Source: Bordetella sp. LUAb4 (lineage in GTDB: Bacteria > Pseudomonadota > Gammaproteobacteria > Burkholderiales > Burkholderiaceae_B). Taken from it: a DNA stretch of 64,000 nt. This document shows, piece by piece, positions 40,229-48,714 of the stretch; position 1 is the first letter of the stretch, and every line of letters starts with the position of its first letter. Under the pieces are notes generated by a model. It was not told the origin of the DNA. It saw only the letters and a list, made by a program, of their open reading frames with translations, and did not search any database. The position numbers and the translations under genes were made by a program. The stretch is taken from NCBI RefSeq assembly GCF_021325795.1, contig NZ_JAHPZX010000006.1:124001-188000 (forward strand), in the 5' to 3' direction.

Positions 40229-40996
40229 TCAGGAACCTGCCACGGCCGGGGCCACGTCCTGTCCCGTCATCACCATGTGCGCCAGCATATCGGCGTTCAA
40301 CCCGGCGACGGGACGATCGATGACCTTGGTACCCGCCTTCAGGATGGCCACGCGGTCGGCCAAGGCCGCGACGTCGGCCATATTGTGGCTGATGAGTATG
40401 ACCGTGCGCCCCTCTTCCCGCAGGCGGCGTATCAGCCCCAATACCAGGGCCGTTTCCTTCACGCCCAAGGCGGCGGTCGGTTCGTCCATGATGACGATGT
40501 CCGCGTTCCAATGCAGCGCGCGGGCGATGGCCACCGCCTGGCGTTGCCCGCCCGACATGCGCTCGACCGGACGCCGCATGTCCTCGATCGGCACCGACAG
40601 GCGTTGCAGATAACCCAGCGCCTCGCGCCGCATGCGCGGCTTGTCCAGCACCTGGATGCCAGGCAACAGGCGCCGCACGTGTTCAGCACCCATGAAGATG
40701 TTCTCCACGATGGACAGGCGCGGAGCCAGCGCCAGGTCCTGGTAGATCGTGGCGATGCCCTGCTGCAGGGCGTCATGCGGCGAGCGGAAACGGACGGGCT
40801 GCCCCTTCAGGGCGATGGTGCCGCCACTGGGTGGCTGGGCACCGGAGACGATGCGGATCAGCGTGGATTTGCCCGCGCCGTTGTCACCGCAGATGGCCAA
40901 TACCTCACCCGCATGCACGTCCAGATCGACGCCATGCAGCGCCTGCACGGCGCCGTAAGACTTGCTGATTTGCTTGAGCGACAGAACGACGGACAT
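40229..40996 (-). CDS. Sugar-type ABC transporter ATP-binding protein, single domain
   Basis: A 255-residue ATPase with Walker A CGDNGAGKST (36-45), Q-loop in TIYQDLAL, signature MSGGQRQAVAIARAL, Walker B VIMDEPTAAL and switch His in LISHNM. The sequence is like one half of RbsA/XylG, and the gene encodes only that half, as in the FrcA type. It serves the permease and binding protein upstream. Likely imports a pentose, hexose or polyol. Confidence 0.92.
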   Translation of the reverse strand: MSVVLSLKQISKSYGAVQALHGVDLDVHAGEVLAICGDNGAGKSTLIRIVSGAQPPSGGTIALKGQPVRFRSPHDALQQGIATIYQDLALAPRLSIVENIFMGAEHVRRLLPGIQVLDKPRMRREALGYLQRLSVPIEDMRRPVERMSGGQRQAVAIARALHWNADIVIMDEPTAALGVKETALVLGLIRRLREEGRTVILISHNMADVAALADRVAILKAGTKVIDRPVAGLNADMLAHMVMTGQDVAPAVAGS

Positions 40997-41045
40997 AAGA
41001 AGCGCAGTTGACGAATCGGAATCTGGAAAGAAGAACTTCGGAGCC

Positions 41046-42011
41046 TCAGGGCTTCAGGTAATTCTGGACATTGTTCTTATCCACCAACACCGCGTTGGCG
41101 AACAGATACGGCCCGGTGGTGATGCTGTCCTTGGACTGCTTCTTCACCACGATGGCATCCAGCGAGTCCACCGCGCGCTTGCCCATGTCCTCGAAGGGGA
41201 TCATGACAGTGGCCGTGATCAGGCTTTGCGGATCAGCGATACGGCGATAGGTTTCGGGGCCGCCGTCGATAGACACCAGCGTGATGTCGCCCTTCTTCAT
41301 GCCCGCCTGCTGCAGCAGGTCGTCGATGACATAAGCCTGGCCGTCGAAGGACGCCCAGATGCCCTGGAATTTGCCTTGATTCTGCATGAGCAGCGCGCGC
41401 ATGCCATTGCGCACGTCATCGCGCCAGCTTTGCGTGCGGGCCATGGAGAACTTGGCCAATTCCTTGACGGCGGTGTTCTCCGACAGCACCACATCCAGGA
41501 CCTTGCCGCGGATGCGCGTGCCGGCGTTGTTCTCGAACCGCGCGGTGATGATGTTGCCGCGATAGCCCAACTGGCCCAGCAGATACAGCGCGGCGTCGGC
41601 ACCGACGGTGTACTCATTGCTTTCGACGTCGAACAGCATATGCGGGCTGGCGCCGGACATCACGCCGATGACGGGAATGCCGTGTTCCTTGGCCGATTGC
41701 AGCTGGGCGTCGGCCTCCACCGGCTTGCCCATGGCGACGACGATGGCGTCGACCTTGCGGTTGATCAGCGTGTCCAGCTGTTCCGCATGCTTGGGCAGCG
41801 AGCCTTCGGAGTTCAGCAAGGTGACGTTCCAGCCCTTGGCCTTGGCTTCGGCGGCCGCGGCGTTGGCCACGCGCGCATGCGTTTCCGAAGACATCTGGAA
41901 GGCCACGATGCCCAGCTCGAAGGCGTGGGCCGCGGACGTGCACAGCATCATCGCGGCAGCGGAGGCGAATGCGGCGAATGGGAATGCAAGTTTGGCAATC
42001 AGCTTGCGCAT
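41046..42011 (-). CDS. Sugar-binding protein of ABC transporter (RbsB-like)
   Basis: Periplasmic binding protein of the peripBP-4 family, 321 residues. Signal peptide 1-30 (cleavage after AHA), then ELGIVAFQMSSETHARVANAAAAEAKAKG-type opening (two blocks), DALVV-like VDAIVVAMGKP, and a late SIDGGPETYR hinge. The ATG at 42009-42011 was chosen for the signal peptide; a longer frame extends into repeats. Lies between the permease and ATPase genes. Ligand not predictable. Confidence 0.9.
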   Translation of the reverse strand: MRKLIAKLAFPFAAFASAAAMMLCTSAAHAFELGIVAFQMSSETHARVANAAAAEAKAKGWNVTLLNSEGSLPKHAEQLDTLINRKVDAIVVAMGKPVEADAQLQSAKEHGIPVIGVMSGASPHMLFDVESNEYTVGADAALYLLGQLGYRGNIITARFENNAGTRIRGKVLDVVLSENTAVKELAKFSMARTQSWRDDVRNGMRALLMQNQGKFQGIWASFDGQAYVIDDLLQQAGMKKGDITLVSIDGGPETYRRIADPQSLITATVMIPFEDMGKRAVDSLDAIVVKKQSKDSITTGPYLFANAVLVDKNNVQNYLKP

Positions 42012-42032
42012 GATGGAAGTCCCCGGAGTTCT

Positions 42033-42177
42033 TGGATGGATGATCAGGCTAGGGTGAAATGGCCAGGCTAGGATGGTAACGCTCAGGCTTGGATGAAACG
42101 ATCGAGCCTGGATGAAACGGTCACGCTCGGGTGCAACGGCCAGGCTGGGAAGCAACGACCAGGACTGGATGGAACGG
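42033..42177. repeat. Degenerate tandem repeat, about eight 18-20-bp units
   Basis: Units of the form GGATGRAACGRTCAGGCT recur from 42033 to the permease stop, filling the whole spacer in front of the binding-protein gene. Units differ at several positions. The array would lie in the operon mRNA between permease and binding-protein cistrons. Confidence 0.8.
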
Positions 42178-43119
42178 TCAGAACTTGAATGCCGCTTTCT
42201 TCAGCACCGTGGCGGACAAAGCGACCGACGCGATGATGATGGCGCCCAGCACGATGTCCTGCACATAGTAAGGCGCGCCCATCAGCACCAGGCCGTTGCC
42301 GAGCACTTTCAAGGTCAATGCGCCCACCAACGTACCCGGCACATTGGCGCGGCCGGGTTCGAACATGGTCATCCCCAACAGCACGGATGCGATGGCGTAA
42401 AGGAAATAGTCACCGGCCATATTGGGCGCGGCCGACGACAGGCTGGCCGTAAGCAGCACCGCGGTGGCGCCGGCCAGCAGACCGGCCAGCGCCAGGCCCA
42501 GGCATTTCATGAGGCGGATGTTGATACCTGCAAGGCGCGCCGATTCGCCCGCCTCGCCCGTGGCGGTCATGCGCGCACCGGTACGGGTCCACTTCACCAG
42601 GAACAAGGCGCCCAAAGTGACACCTGCCAACCACCAGACCGGCGCCGGCACGCCCAGCCAGGCGCCACGGCCCAGGCCGGTATACCCCGCTGGCCAGCGG
42701 CCCACGAAGGAGACCCCGTCGGTCAGGGCAAAAGCCAGTCCGCGGGCAATGGCGGCCATGCCCAGGGTGGCGATCAGCGATGGCACGCGCAACACCGTGA
42801 CGGCCATGCCATTACCCAGTCCGCAGACCAGGCCGACCAGCAGCCCCCCAGCCACGCCGGTGATGACCGGGTGGCCGCCCTGAATCAGCGCGCCGGCGAC
42901 CACGGCCGACAGGCTGGCGACATCGGCGACGGAAAGGTCCAGTTCAGCGTTGATCAAGGCCAGCGTGAAGCCCAGTGCCAGGATGGCGAGGAAACTGGTT
43001 TCCTTCAGGACATTGAGCAGGTTGCCAGGGGAAGCGAAATTCGGCGCGGCGACCGCGAAGAAGATCAGCAGAGCCAGGCCGGCGACGGCGGTGCCGTAGG
43101 TTTCGAGAAAATCACGCAT
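42178..43119 (-). CDS. Sugar ABC transporter permease (RbsC-like)
   Basis: A 313-residue membrane protein with about nine to ten helices of the BPD_transp_2 family. Recognised from ILALGFTLALINAELDLSVA (44-63), the RbsC-type ligand-channel region, LRVPSLIATLGMAAIARG, and GRANVPGTLVGALTLKVLGNGL-like sequence near the end. Works with the single-domain ATPase and binding protein downstream. Preceded by the kinase gene (107-bp gap). Confidence 0.9.
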   Translation of the reverse strand: MRDFLETYGTAVAGLALLIFFAVAAPNFASPGNLLNVLKETSFLAILALGFTLALINAELDLSVADVASLSAVVAGALIQGGHPVITGVAGGLLVGLVCGLGNGMAVTVLRVPSLIATLGMAAIARGLAFALTDGVSFVGRWPAGYTGLGRGAWLGVPAPVWWLAGVTLGALFLVKWTRTGARMTATGEAGESARLAGINIRLMKCLGLALAGLLAGATAVLLTASLSSAAPNMAGDYFLYAIASVLLGMTMFEPGRANVPGTLVGALTLKVLGNGLVLMGAPYYVQDIVLGAIIIASVALSATVLKKAAFKF

Positions 43120-43226
43120 CGGATTCGGGCAAACGTCGGGAGTAGGCGTGAGCCTGTCGGCTTGGCCAGGAAGCGGTAAAAGACCGCGATTTTCGTGGAA
43201 AACGGGTCACAAGTGAAGTGTTGATG

Positions 43227-44831
43227 TCACTTCGCCATTGCCGCGAGGGCTTTGGAGACGGGCGCCAGGGCGGCCTCGGCGGCGCGGTATTGCTGGTACA
43301 AGGCATCGTAATACCGCTGTCGCGCGGGATCGGGCAGGTAGCGCCGGGCTTCCCGGACGACGCTTTCCTGCGCGGCGGCCAATGAGGAGAAATGGCCGAG
43401 GCCGGTCCAGGCCACCACCGCGGCGCCCAGCGCACCCGGCTCGCGCGCCGTGCCGACGCTGACCGGACGGCCGCAGATGTCGGCCTTGACCTGGCACCAG
43501 GCCGCATTGGCGGCGGCACCGCCACCGAAACGGATTTCCGTCACGGGCGCGCCCAGTGCGGCCTCACCGCGTTCCAGCACCAGACGATTGAGAAAGCCGA
43601 CGCCTTCCAGGACTGCCCATGCAAGGTCGCCCGCGCCATGCCGGCGGTTCAGGCCGACGAAGGCGCCACGCAGATCGGCATCCCAATACGGCACGCGTTC
43701 GCCTTGGAGATAGGGAAGAAACAGCAGCGGCTGAGGATCCCGTGGCGCGGCCAGTAGCGCTTCGACCCGGGCAGCCACGGTGCCCTTGCTGCTTGCCAGA
43801 TCGTGCGAAGTCATCGTCTGCGCGTGCGGATTCGACGGATGGCACTGCGAATCTGCGGGCCGACCTTGTAACGCAGCTCCCTGGCCTTGCAGCACGCTCA
43901 GCAACCAGGCCATCGTATCGGCGCCATTCTGACCCGGGCCGCCGATCTGATGCAGGCCATTGCCCCAGTCCACCGTCATCAGGCCGGCCGCACGCGGTGC
44001 GGCCGCGCCATGGGGGACGTCGGCGATGACGCCAAAGACCTCGGTGGTTCCGGATATGTTGTACGCATGGCCCGCGCGCAGCGCGCCAAGGCCGGCGACC
44101 GCCGCCCAGGTATCGTTGGCGCAACAGAACACCGGCACGCCGGCAAGTTGCGCCAATGCGCCCGGCAAACCCGCCGACACCGGCCCCACCGCTGCGGTCG
44201 GTGACAGCAACGGCGGCAGCAAACCTGCATCCAAACCCGCCGCCTCCAGCAAGCTCGGCGACGGTGGCGTCACCCCCGCCGGGGCCGACGCGGAGAGCCG
44301 TGCCATCGACACCGGATCGCTGGCGCGAACGCCGGTCAAGCGGAAGTTCAAATAGTCCTTGGGTTCCAGCACGCAACACGCCTGCGCCAGGATGGCGGGT
44401 TCGTGGCGGCGCAGCCAGTCCAGCCGGGCCAGGGGATGGAAGGCATTGACCTGGGGCAACTCGGGGTGACCCTGCGGAAGCCGGGCCAGCAAGGCGTCGA
44501 TGCCCGGGGCGGCGCGTGTATCGCGCCACGTCAGCGCCGGGCGCAATGGCCGGCCGGCGTCATCCAGCAGGATCTGCGTGCGGGTGACGCCGCAGATCGC
44601 GATGCCGCGTATCTCGGCGAACCGCGCCGGTGCCTGGGTCGCCAGCGCATCGACCAGGGCGATGAGTATGGCCCACCATTCGTCCGCCTCGATTTCCGCC
44701 TGGCCACCTGCCGCAGCAGCGCCATCGGCCGGACTCGGCAGGGCATGTTCCGCCCACGCCTGCCCCTGGGCGTCATAAAGCGCGGCGCGGAAGCTGGTTC
44801 CACCAAGATCGCAGGCCAGCACGACGCTCAT
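43227..44831 (-). CDS. FGGY-family carbohydrate kinase
   Basis: A 534-residue sugar kinase with the two-domain ASKHA fold: LACDLGGTSFRAALYD (4-19), LTWRDTRA, NISGTTEVFGV, LPYLQGERVPYWD and the C-terminal FGGGAAANAAWCQVKAD. Close to xylulokinases, but gluconate, ribulose or erythritol kinases are possible. A Gln/Ser/His-containing insertion at about 325-345 is not typical. First gene of the minus-strand sugar uptake operon, so it probably phosphorylates the imported sugar or its keto form. Confidence 0.88.
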   Translation of the reverse strand: MSVVLACDLGGTSFRAALYDAQGQAWAEHALPSPADGAAAAGGQAEIEADEWWAILIALVDALATQAPARFAEIRGIAICGVTRTQILLDDAGRPLRPALTWRDTRAAPGIDALLARLPQGHPELPQVNAFHPLARLDWLRRHEPAILAQACCVLEPKDYLNFRLTGVRASDPVSMARLSASAPAGVTPPSPSLLEAAGLDAGLLPPLLSPTAAVGPVSAGLPGALAQLAGVPVFCCANDTWAAVAGLGALRAGHAYNISGTTEVFGVIADVPHGAAAPRAAGLMTVDWGNGLHQIGGPGQNGADTMAWLLSVLQGQGAALQGRPADSQCHPSNPHAQTMTSHDLASSKGTVAARVEALLAAPRDPQPLLFLPYLQGERVPYWDADLRGAFVGLNRRHGAGDLAWAVLEGVGFLNRLVLERGEAALGAPVTEIRFGGGAAANAAWCQVKADICGRPVSVGTAREPGALGAAVVAWTGLGHFSSLAAAQESVVREARRYLPDPARQRYYDALYQQYRAAEAALAPVSKALAAMAK

Positions 44832-45178
44832 GGCGCGACCTCGCGGGTCGGATGGAAAAGCGAGATGAAAGCAGAGAACGGCTGCATGGATCTACAAAAT
44901 AGGGCTGACAAACCAACGGTTTGGCCATTGAGGGCAGTGAGCTTCAATAAAGCTTCGGCATATTACCGGACCCGCCCCAACCCGCCCCGCCCGCGCCGGA
45001 CGCATCACCGCCATCGGCGACCTGGCCTCTGGAACCGGGCGCCGAGCGCTGGATGCATCCGCGGCTTTCTCTACCCACAGACCTTACGGTGTCGTGGCGC
45101 ATGTCGGCCACGGTACGGCCCGGCACGCCTGATAGCCCCTCGCCCTGGTGCACAGTACTTAGCCGCAGCCCAGACCGC
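44832..45178. other. Spacer upstream of FGGY kinase, no gene seen
   Basis: This 347-bp stretch between the kinase start and the hexanucleotide tract contains an AT-richer part (44875-44965) that may hold the kinase operon promoter. I see no convincing -35/-10 pair and no supported gene. Confidence 0.5.
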
Positions 45179-45286
45179 GGCTATGGCTATGGCTATGGCT
45201 ATGGCTATGGCTATGGCTATGGCTATGGCTATGGCTATGGCTATGGCTATGGCTATGGCTATGGCTATGGCTATGGCTATGGCTAT
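45179..45286. repeat. Perfect hexanucleotide microsatellite (GGCTAT)18
   Basis: Eighteen uninterrupted GGCTAT units occupy 45179-45286. The tract reads through in all frames (Gly-Tyr, Ala-Met and Leu-Trp/ His-Ser type dipeptides), but none of those frames has another coding signal. It lies about 190 bp before the small coiled-coil gene and about 350 bp upstream of the divergent FGGY kinase gene. Confidence 0.97.
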
Positions 45287-45480
45287 GTGCGACCGCTGCC
45301 CTCATACCCACGCCGGCTCCTGCAGGGCCTGCTTTGGTTGTAAGTGCCGCACGGCGCCTCAACCAAATGGCTAGCATCGATTGCGCTGCATACCTATTTT
45401 CTACATCGGAAACCCACCGTGCGTCCGATAATCAAACCGGTCTCGCACGCACCTCCCTCCCCCCCGATGCAGGAGTTCCC

Positions 45481-45717
45481 ATGTCCGACCCGCACGCTCC
45501 TTTCCGCGCCCTGCGTAACACCGATCGCTTGATCGCCGAGAACCTTTATCAACTGGAACGCCAACAACATCATCTGGAAGCCCTGCAGCTGCGCAACGAC
45601 GACGCCGGCGCAGCGGCCTCGCAGTTTTTCCGCCTGGAAGCGGAGCTGGCGTCCCTGCGTAGAGAGCGCGACGCCTTGATCCGCGTCTTGACCCAGGCAC
45701 CCGCGCGGCCTCATTGA
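45481..45717 (+). CDS. Small coiled-coil hypothetical protein
   Basis: A 78-residue charged protein that I do not recognise. Most of it (about 12-70) is helical with heptad-like Leu spacing (LIAENLYQLERQQHHLEALQL, then FRLEAELASLRRERDALIRVL), suggesting a SlyX-like or other small coiled coil. GGAG lies nine bases before the ATG, supporting a real gene. It is flanked on both sides by tandem repeats. Confidence 0.65.
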   Translation: MSDPHAPFRALRNTDRLIAENLYQLERQQHHLEALQLRNDDAGAAASQFFRLEAELASLRRERDALIRVLTQAPARPH

Positions 45718-45775
45718 AGAGCATGGCGCGGCGCCGTGTGGCTTGGCCACACAGCCGCGCGGCCGTGCTGCCGCA

Positions 45776-45895
45776 CGGTCATGCGGTCATGCGGTCATGT
45801 GGTCTTGCGGTCATGCGGTCATGCGGTCATGCGGTCGTGCGGTCGTGCGGTCGTGCGGTCGTGAGGTCATGCGGTCGTGAGGTCGTGAGGTCGTA
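45776..45895. repeat. 8-bp tandem repeat, fifteen units
   Basis: Fifteen consecutive units of NGGTCRTG (mostly CGGTCATG, CGGTCGTG and AGGTCGTG) fill the spacer between the coiled-coil gene and the convergent GntR gene. Confidence 0.92.
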
Positions 45896-45928
45896 CATCA
45901 AGCTGCCATGCAATCCCGCAGCTCGCAC

Positions 45929-46594
45929 TCACGCGTCGATGACCTTGCGTGTGAACGCTTCCAGATAATCCATCAACGCATCGGCGCCCAGTTGCGCCAC
46001 GACAGCATCCCCCGTGGCGATGCCCTCGGCCATGAGGCCATGTTGGCAAGCTCCCGCCATCAGATCGCCTTCGTGACGATAGGCGTACCAGAAGCGTCTG
46101 CATTGGATCACTAGGGGTGCCACGGCATTGACCGCGGAAACATTGCGACAGGCCTCGTGGCACACGGCATCCAGTGCCTGGTCGGCCGCCATGTAGAGAT
46201 CCAGGTCGCCCTCATCGGCCGCTACCCGCATGCGGGCTGCGTGAGTCAGAATCGCGTCGCGCTGCAGGGGCGTCGCCCGCCGCGCTGCCGCGCCGGAAAT
46301 CAGCTGATCCAGCACACGCCGCGTGTGCAGCACGTTCAGATGCTCCGCCAGTTCTATCGTCGCGACCCGCAGCCCGCGCCTGGGTTCCTGACGTATCAGC
46401 CCCGCCGCCACCATGCGCAACAGCGCCTCCCGCACCGGCGTGCGCCCAAGGCCGATGCGCGCGCTCAACTCCGCTTCCGCTACTGCGCTGCCCGGCGCCA
46501 GTTGCAGCGTGGCGATCATGCTTTCCAAGCGGTCGTAGGCGACGTCCGCCGCGCGCCGCGCCGCCCGTGGCGGCGGGGCCTTGCCGGCGGTCAT
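45929..46594 (-). CDS. GntR-family regulator, FCD domain
   Basis: A 221-residue regulator with winged helix at about 16-80 (IATLQLAPGSAVAEAELSARIGLGRTPVREALLRM in two parts) and an FCD domain behind it. Start at 46592-46594 overlaps the livM stop by 4 bp, so it is the terminal gene of the dapA-like/liv operon and probably regulates it. A palindrome at 52631-52644 ahead of that operon is a candidate site. Confidence 0.9.
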   Translation of the reverse strand: MTAGKAPPPRAARRAADVAYDRLESMIATLQLAPGSAVAEAELSARIGLGRTPVREALLRMVAAGLIRQEPRRGLRVATIELAEHLNVLHTRRVLDQLISGAAARRATPLQRDAILTHAARMRVAADEGDLDLYMAADQALDAVCHEACRNVSAVNAVAPLVIQCRRFWYAYRHEGDLMAGACQHGLMAEGIATGDAVVAQLGADALMDYLEAFTRKVIDA

Positions 46595-47658
46595 GTGGCG
46601 CGGCCCACCGGCGCGCTGTCGACATTGCCAGCAGCACCGCCCTCGCCCGTTCCGGCATCCCCTGCGGCCGCTCCCGGCCCGCCGGAAGCCGCCGCGCGCC
46701 GGGCCTTGCTCCATTGCAGCAGAGCCAGCCACTCGCCGACGAAACCGCGCCGGAAGAAGGACACGCACAAAACGAAGATCAGGCCGATGACGATGGTCAC
46801 CACATCGCCCAGCGTCGCCAGGTAGTTCTGCAGGCTGACCACCAAGGTCGCACCCAGTATCGGCCCCCAAACCGTGCCCAAGCCGCCCAGCAGCGTCATC
46901 AGCAGGACTTCGGTGGACGTCGGCAAGGACACATCGTTCAACGCCACCAACTGCAGCACCAGCGCCTTGAGCGATCCCGCCAACCCGGCGACCGCCGCCG
47001 ACAGGACGAAGGCCAGCAATTTGCAGCGGTCGGTGTCATAGCCCAGAGATACCGCGCGCGGCGAGTTGTCGCGGATGGCCTTGAGTATCTGTCCGAACGG
47101 CGAATGGATCACGCGATAGACGAACAGGAAACCCAGCACGAACACGGCCAGGGTGAAGTAATACATATGATTGTCGACGCTCAGATCGACCAGTCCGAGG
47201 AACTTGCCGCGTGGGATGCCCTGCATGCCGTCTTCGCCCCGTGTCCAACGCACCTGCACCGCCATGAAATAGGCCACTTGCGACAAGGCCAGCGTGATCA
47301 TCGCGAAATAGATACCCGTGCGGCGTATGGCCAGGCCGCCGATGACATAGCCTACGCCCGCCGCCATGGCCACGCCGAACACGATCGCCAGTTCCGGCGG
47401 CAAACCGCTGGGACCGAACAGCAGCATCATCTGGCCCGTGGTGTAGCCAGCCCACCCGAAGAACGCCGCATGGCCGAAGGAAACCAGCCCGGTGTAGCCC
47501 GTCAGCAGGTTGAAGGCCACCGCGAACAGGGCGAAGCACAGCACCTTCATGACGAAGACCGGATACACCACTTGCGGAAACAGCGGCACCAGCAGCGCCG
47601 GCACCAACAGAATGGCAAGAATGCGGATGGCCATGGGCATGCGCGCGATACGACCCAT
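46591..47658 (-). CDS. livM: Branched-chain amino acid-type ABC permease
   Basis: A 355-residue HAAT-family permease with about ten helices: FNLLTGYTGLVSFGHAAFFG (about 49-68) is the LivM signature, with RDNSPRAVSLGYD-type EAA loop in the second half. A 50-residue Ala/Gly-rich cytoplasmic tail is extra. AGGAG precedes the start. Pairs with LivH; one base separates the two genes. Substrates of this subfamily range from branched-chain amino acids to amides and aromatic acids. Confidence 0.92.
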   Translation of the reverse strand: MGRIARMPMAIRILAILLVPALLVPLFPQVVYPVFVMKVLCFALFAVAFNLLTGYTGLVSFGHAAFFGWAGYTTGQMMLLFGPSGLPPELAIVFGVAMAAGVGYVIGGLAIRRTGIYFAMITLALSQVAYFMAVQVRWTRGEDGMQGIPRGKFLGLVDLSVDNHMYYFTLAVFVLGFLFVYRVIHSPFGQILKAIRDNSPRAVSLGYDTDRCKLLAFVLSAAVAGLAGSLKALVLQLVALNDVSLPTSTEVLLMTLLGGLGTVWGPILGATLVVSLQNYLATLGDVVTIVIGLIFVLCVSFFRRGFVGEWLALLQWSKARRAAASGGPGAAAGDAGTGEGGAAGNVDSAPVGRAT

Positions 47659-47659
47659 C

Positions 47660-48562
47660 TTATTTCTCCTTGCCGAACAGGCCGGCTGGACGCACCAGCA
47701 ACACCACGGCCATGACCACGAACACCACCACCGTGGATGCTTCCGGATAGAACACCTTGGTCAGCCCTTCCAGCAGCCCCAGTGCAAGGCCGGTGACGAT
47801 AGCGCCCATGATGGACCCCAGGCCGCCGATCACCACCACCGCGAACACGATGTTCAACAGGTTCGATCCCATCAATGGATTGATCTGCATGACCGGCGCT
47901 GCCAACACCCCGGCCACACCCGCCAGCGCCACACCGAAACCGTAAGTCAGCGTGATCATTACCGGTACGTTCACGCCGAAGGCCTGTAGCAGGCGCGGAT
48001 TCTCCGTGCCGGCGCGCAGCATCGCACCCAGGCGCGTCCTTTCGAACAGATACCAGGTAAGCAGGCAGATCGACAGGGACGCCACCACCACGAAGGCGCG
48101 ATAGCCCGGCAGATACATGAAGTCCAGATCGAAACCGCCCTGCAGCAGCTCTGGCGGTTCATAGCCCACGCCGGAAATCCCAAAGAAATAGCGAAAGCCC
48201 CCTTCCATCATCAAGGCGATGCCGAACGTCAGCAGCAAGCCATATAGGTGGTCGAGGTGATACAGCCGCTTGAGCAGGGTACGTTCGATGACGATGCCCA
48301 CGCCACCGACGATGAGCGGCGCCAGCAACAGGGCAACCCAGAAATCGATCTGCACGCTTTCACCCAGCCATTGCGGCAGCTGGGTGAAACCGATCCACGC
48401 CAGGAAGGCCGCCATCATGAACTGCGCGCCGTGGGTGAAATTAACGATGTTCAGCAGACCGAAGATGATTGCCAGCCCCATGCTGAGGATGGCGTAGAAG
48501 CAGCCGTTGATCAGCCCCACCAGGAGCTGGGCCAGAAGAGACTGGTAGGAGATATCGAACAT
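47660..48562 (-). CDS. livH: Branched-chain amino acid-type ABC permease
   Basis: A 300-residue HAAT permease with about eight helices: LLVGLINGCFYAILSMGLAI (14-33), IFGLLNIVNFTHGAQFM and ENPRLLQAFGVNV EAA loop, ending in VVLLVRPAGLFGKEK, the LivH tail. ATG at 48560-48562 fits the family; an ATG at 48604 would add a 14-residue leader. Second partner of the permease pair. Confidence 0.92.
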   Translation of the reverse strand: MFDISYQSLLAQLLVGLINGCFYAILSMGLAIIFGLLNIVNFTHGAQFMMAAFLAWIGFTQLPQWLGESVQIDFWVALLLAPLIVGGVGIVIERTLLKRLYHLDHLYGLLLTFGIALMMEGGFRYFFGISGVGYEPPELLQGGFDLDFMYLPGYRAFVVVASLSICLLTWYLFERTRLGAMLRAGTENPRLLQAFGVNVPVMITLTYGFGVALAGVAGVLAAPVMQINPLMGSNLLNIVFAVVVIGGLGSIMGAIVTGLALGLLEGLTKVFYPEASTVVVFVVMAVVLLVRPAGLFGKEK

Positions 48563-48714
48563 ATAGGGCACCGGGGCTGGCGCCGTCGACGACGGCACGG
48601 GCATATCAGGCGTGGCTTGCCGAGTGATGCATGGGGAGTGGGGCACGGAGCGTGAAGCGCGGGGCGGCTCATCCCACCCTGCGCCGCCCGCCCCGCGCGG
48701 CACGGGTCAATGCA

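Noticed and set aside
44403-45374. Plus-strand frame containing an (Ala-Met)n run from the GGCTAT tract
   Set aside because: Most of it is antisense to the FGGY kinase; the hexamer is open in every frame, so the open frame is not evidence of coding.
26219-45895. Repeat arrays considered as CRISPR
   Set aside because: Units are 6-20 bp with no spacers between them, and no cas genes are present.
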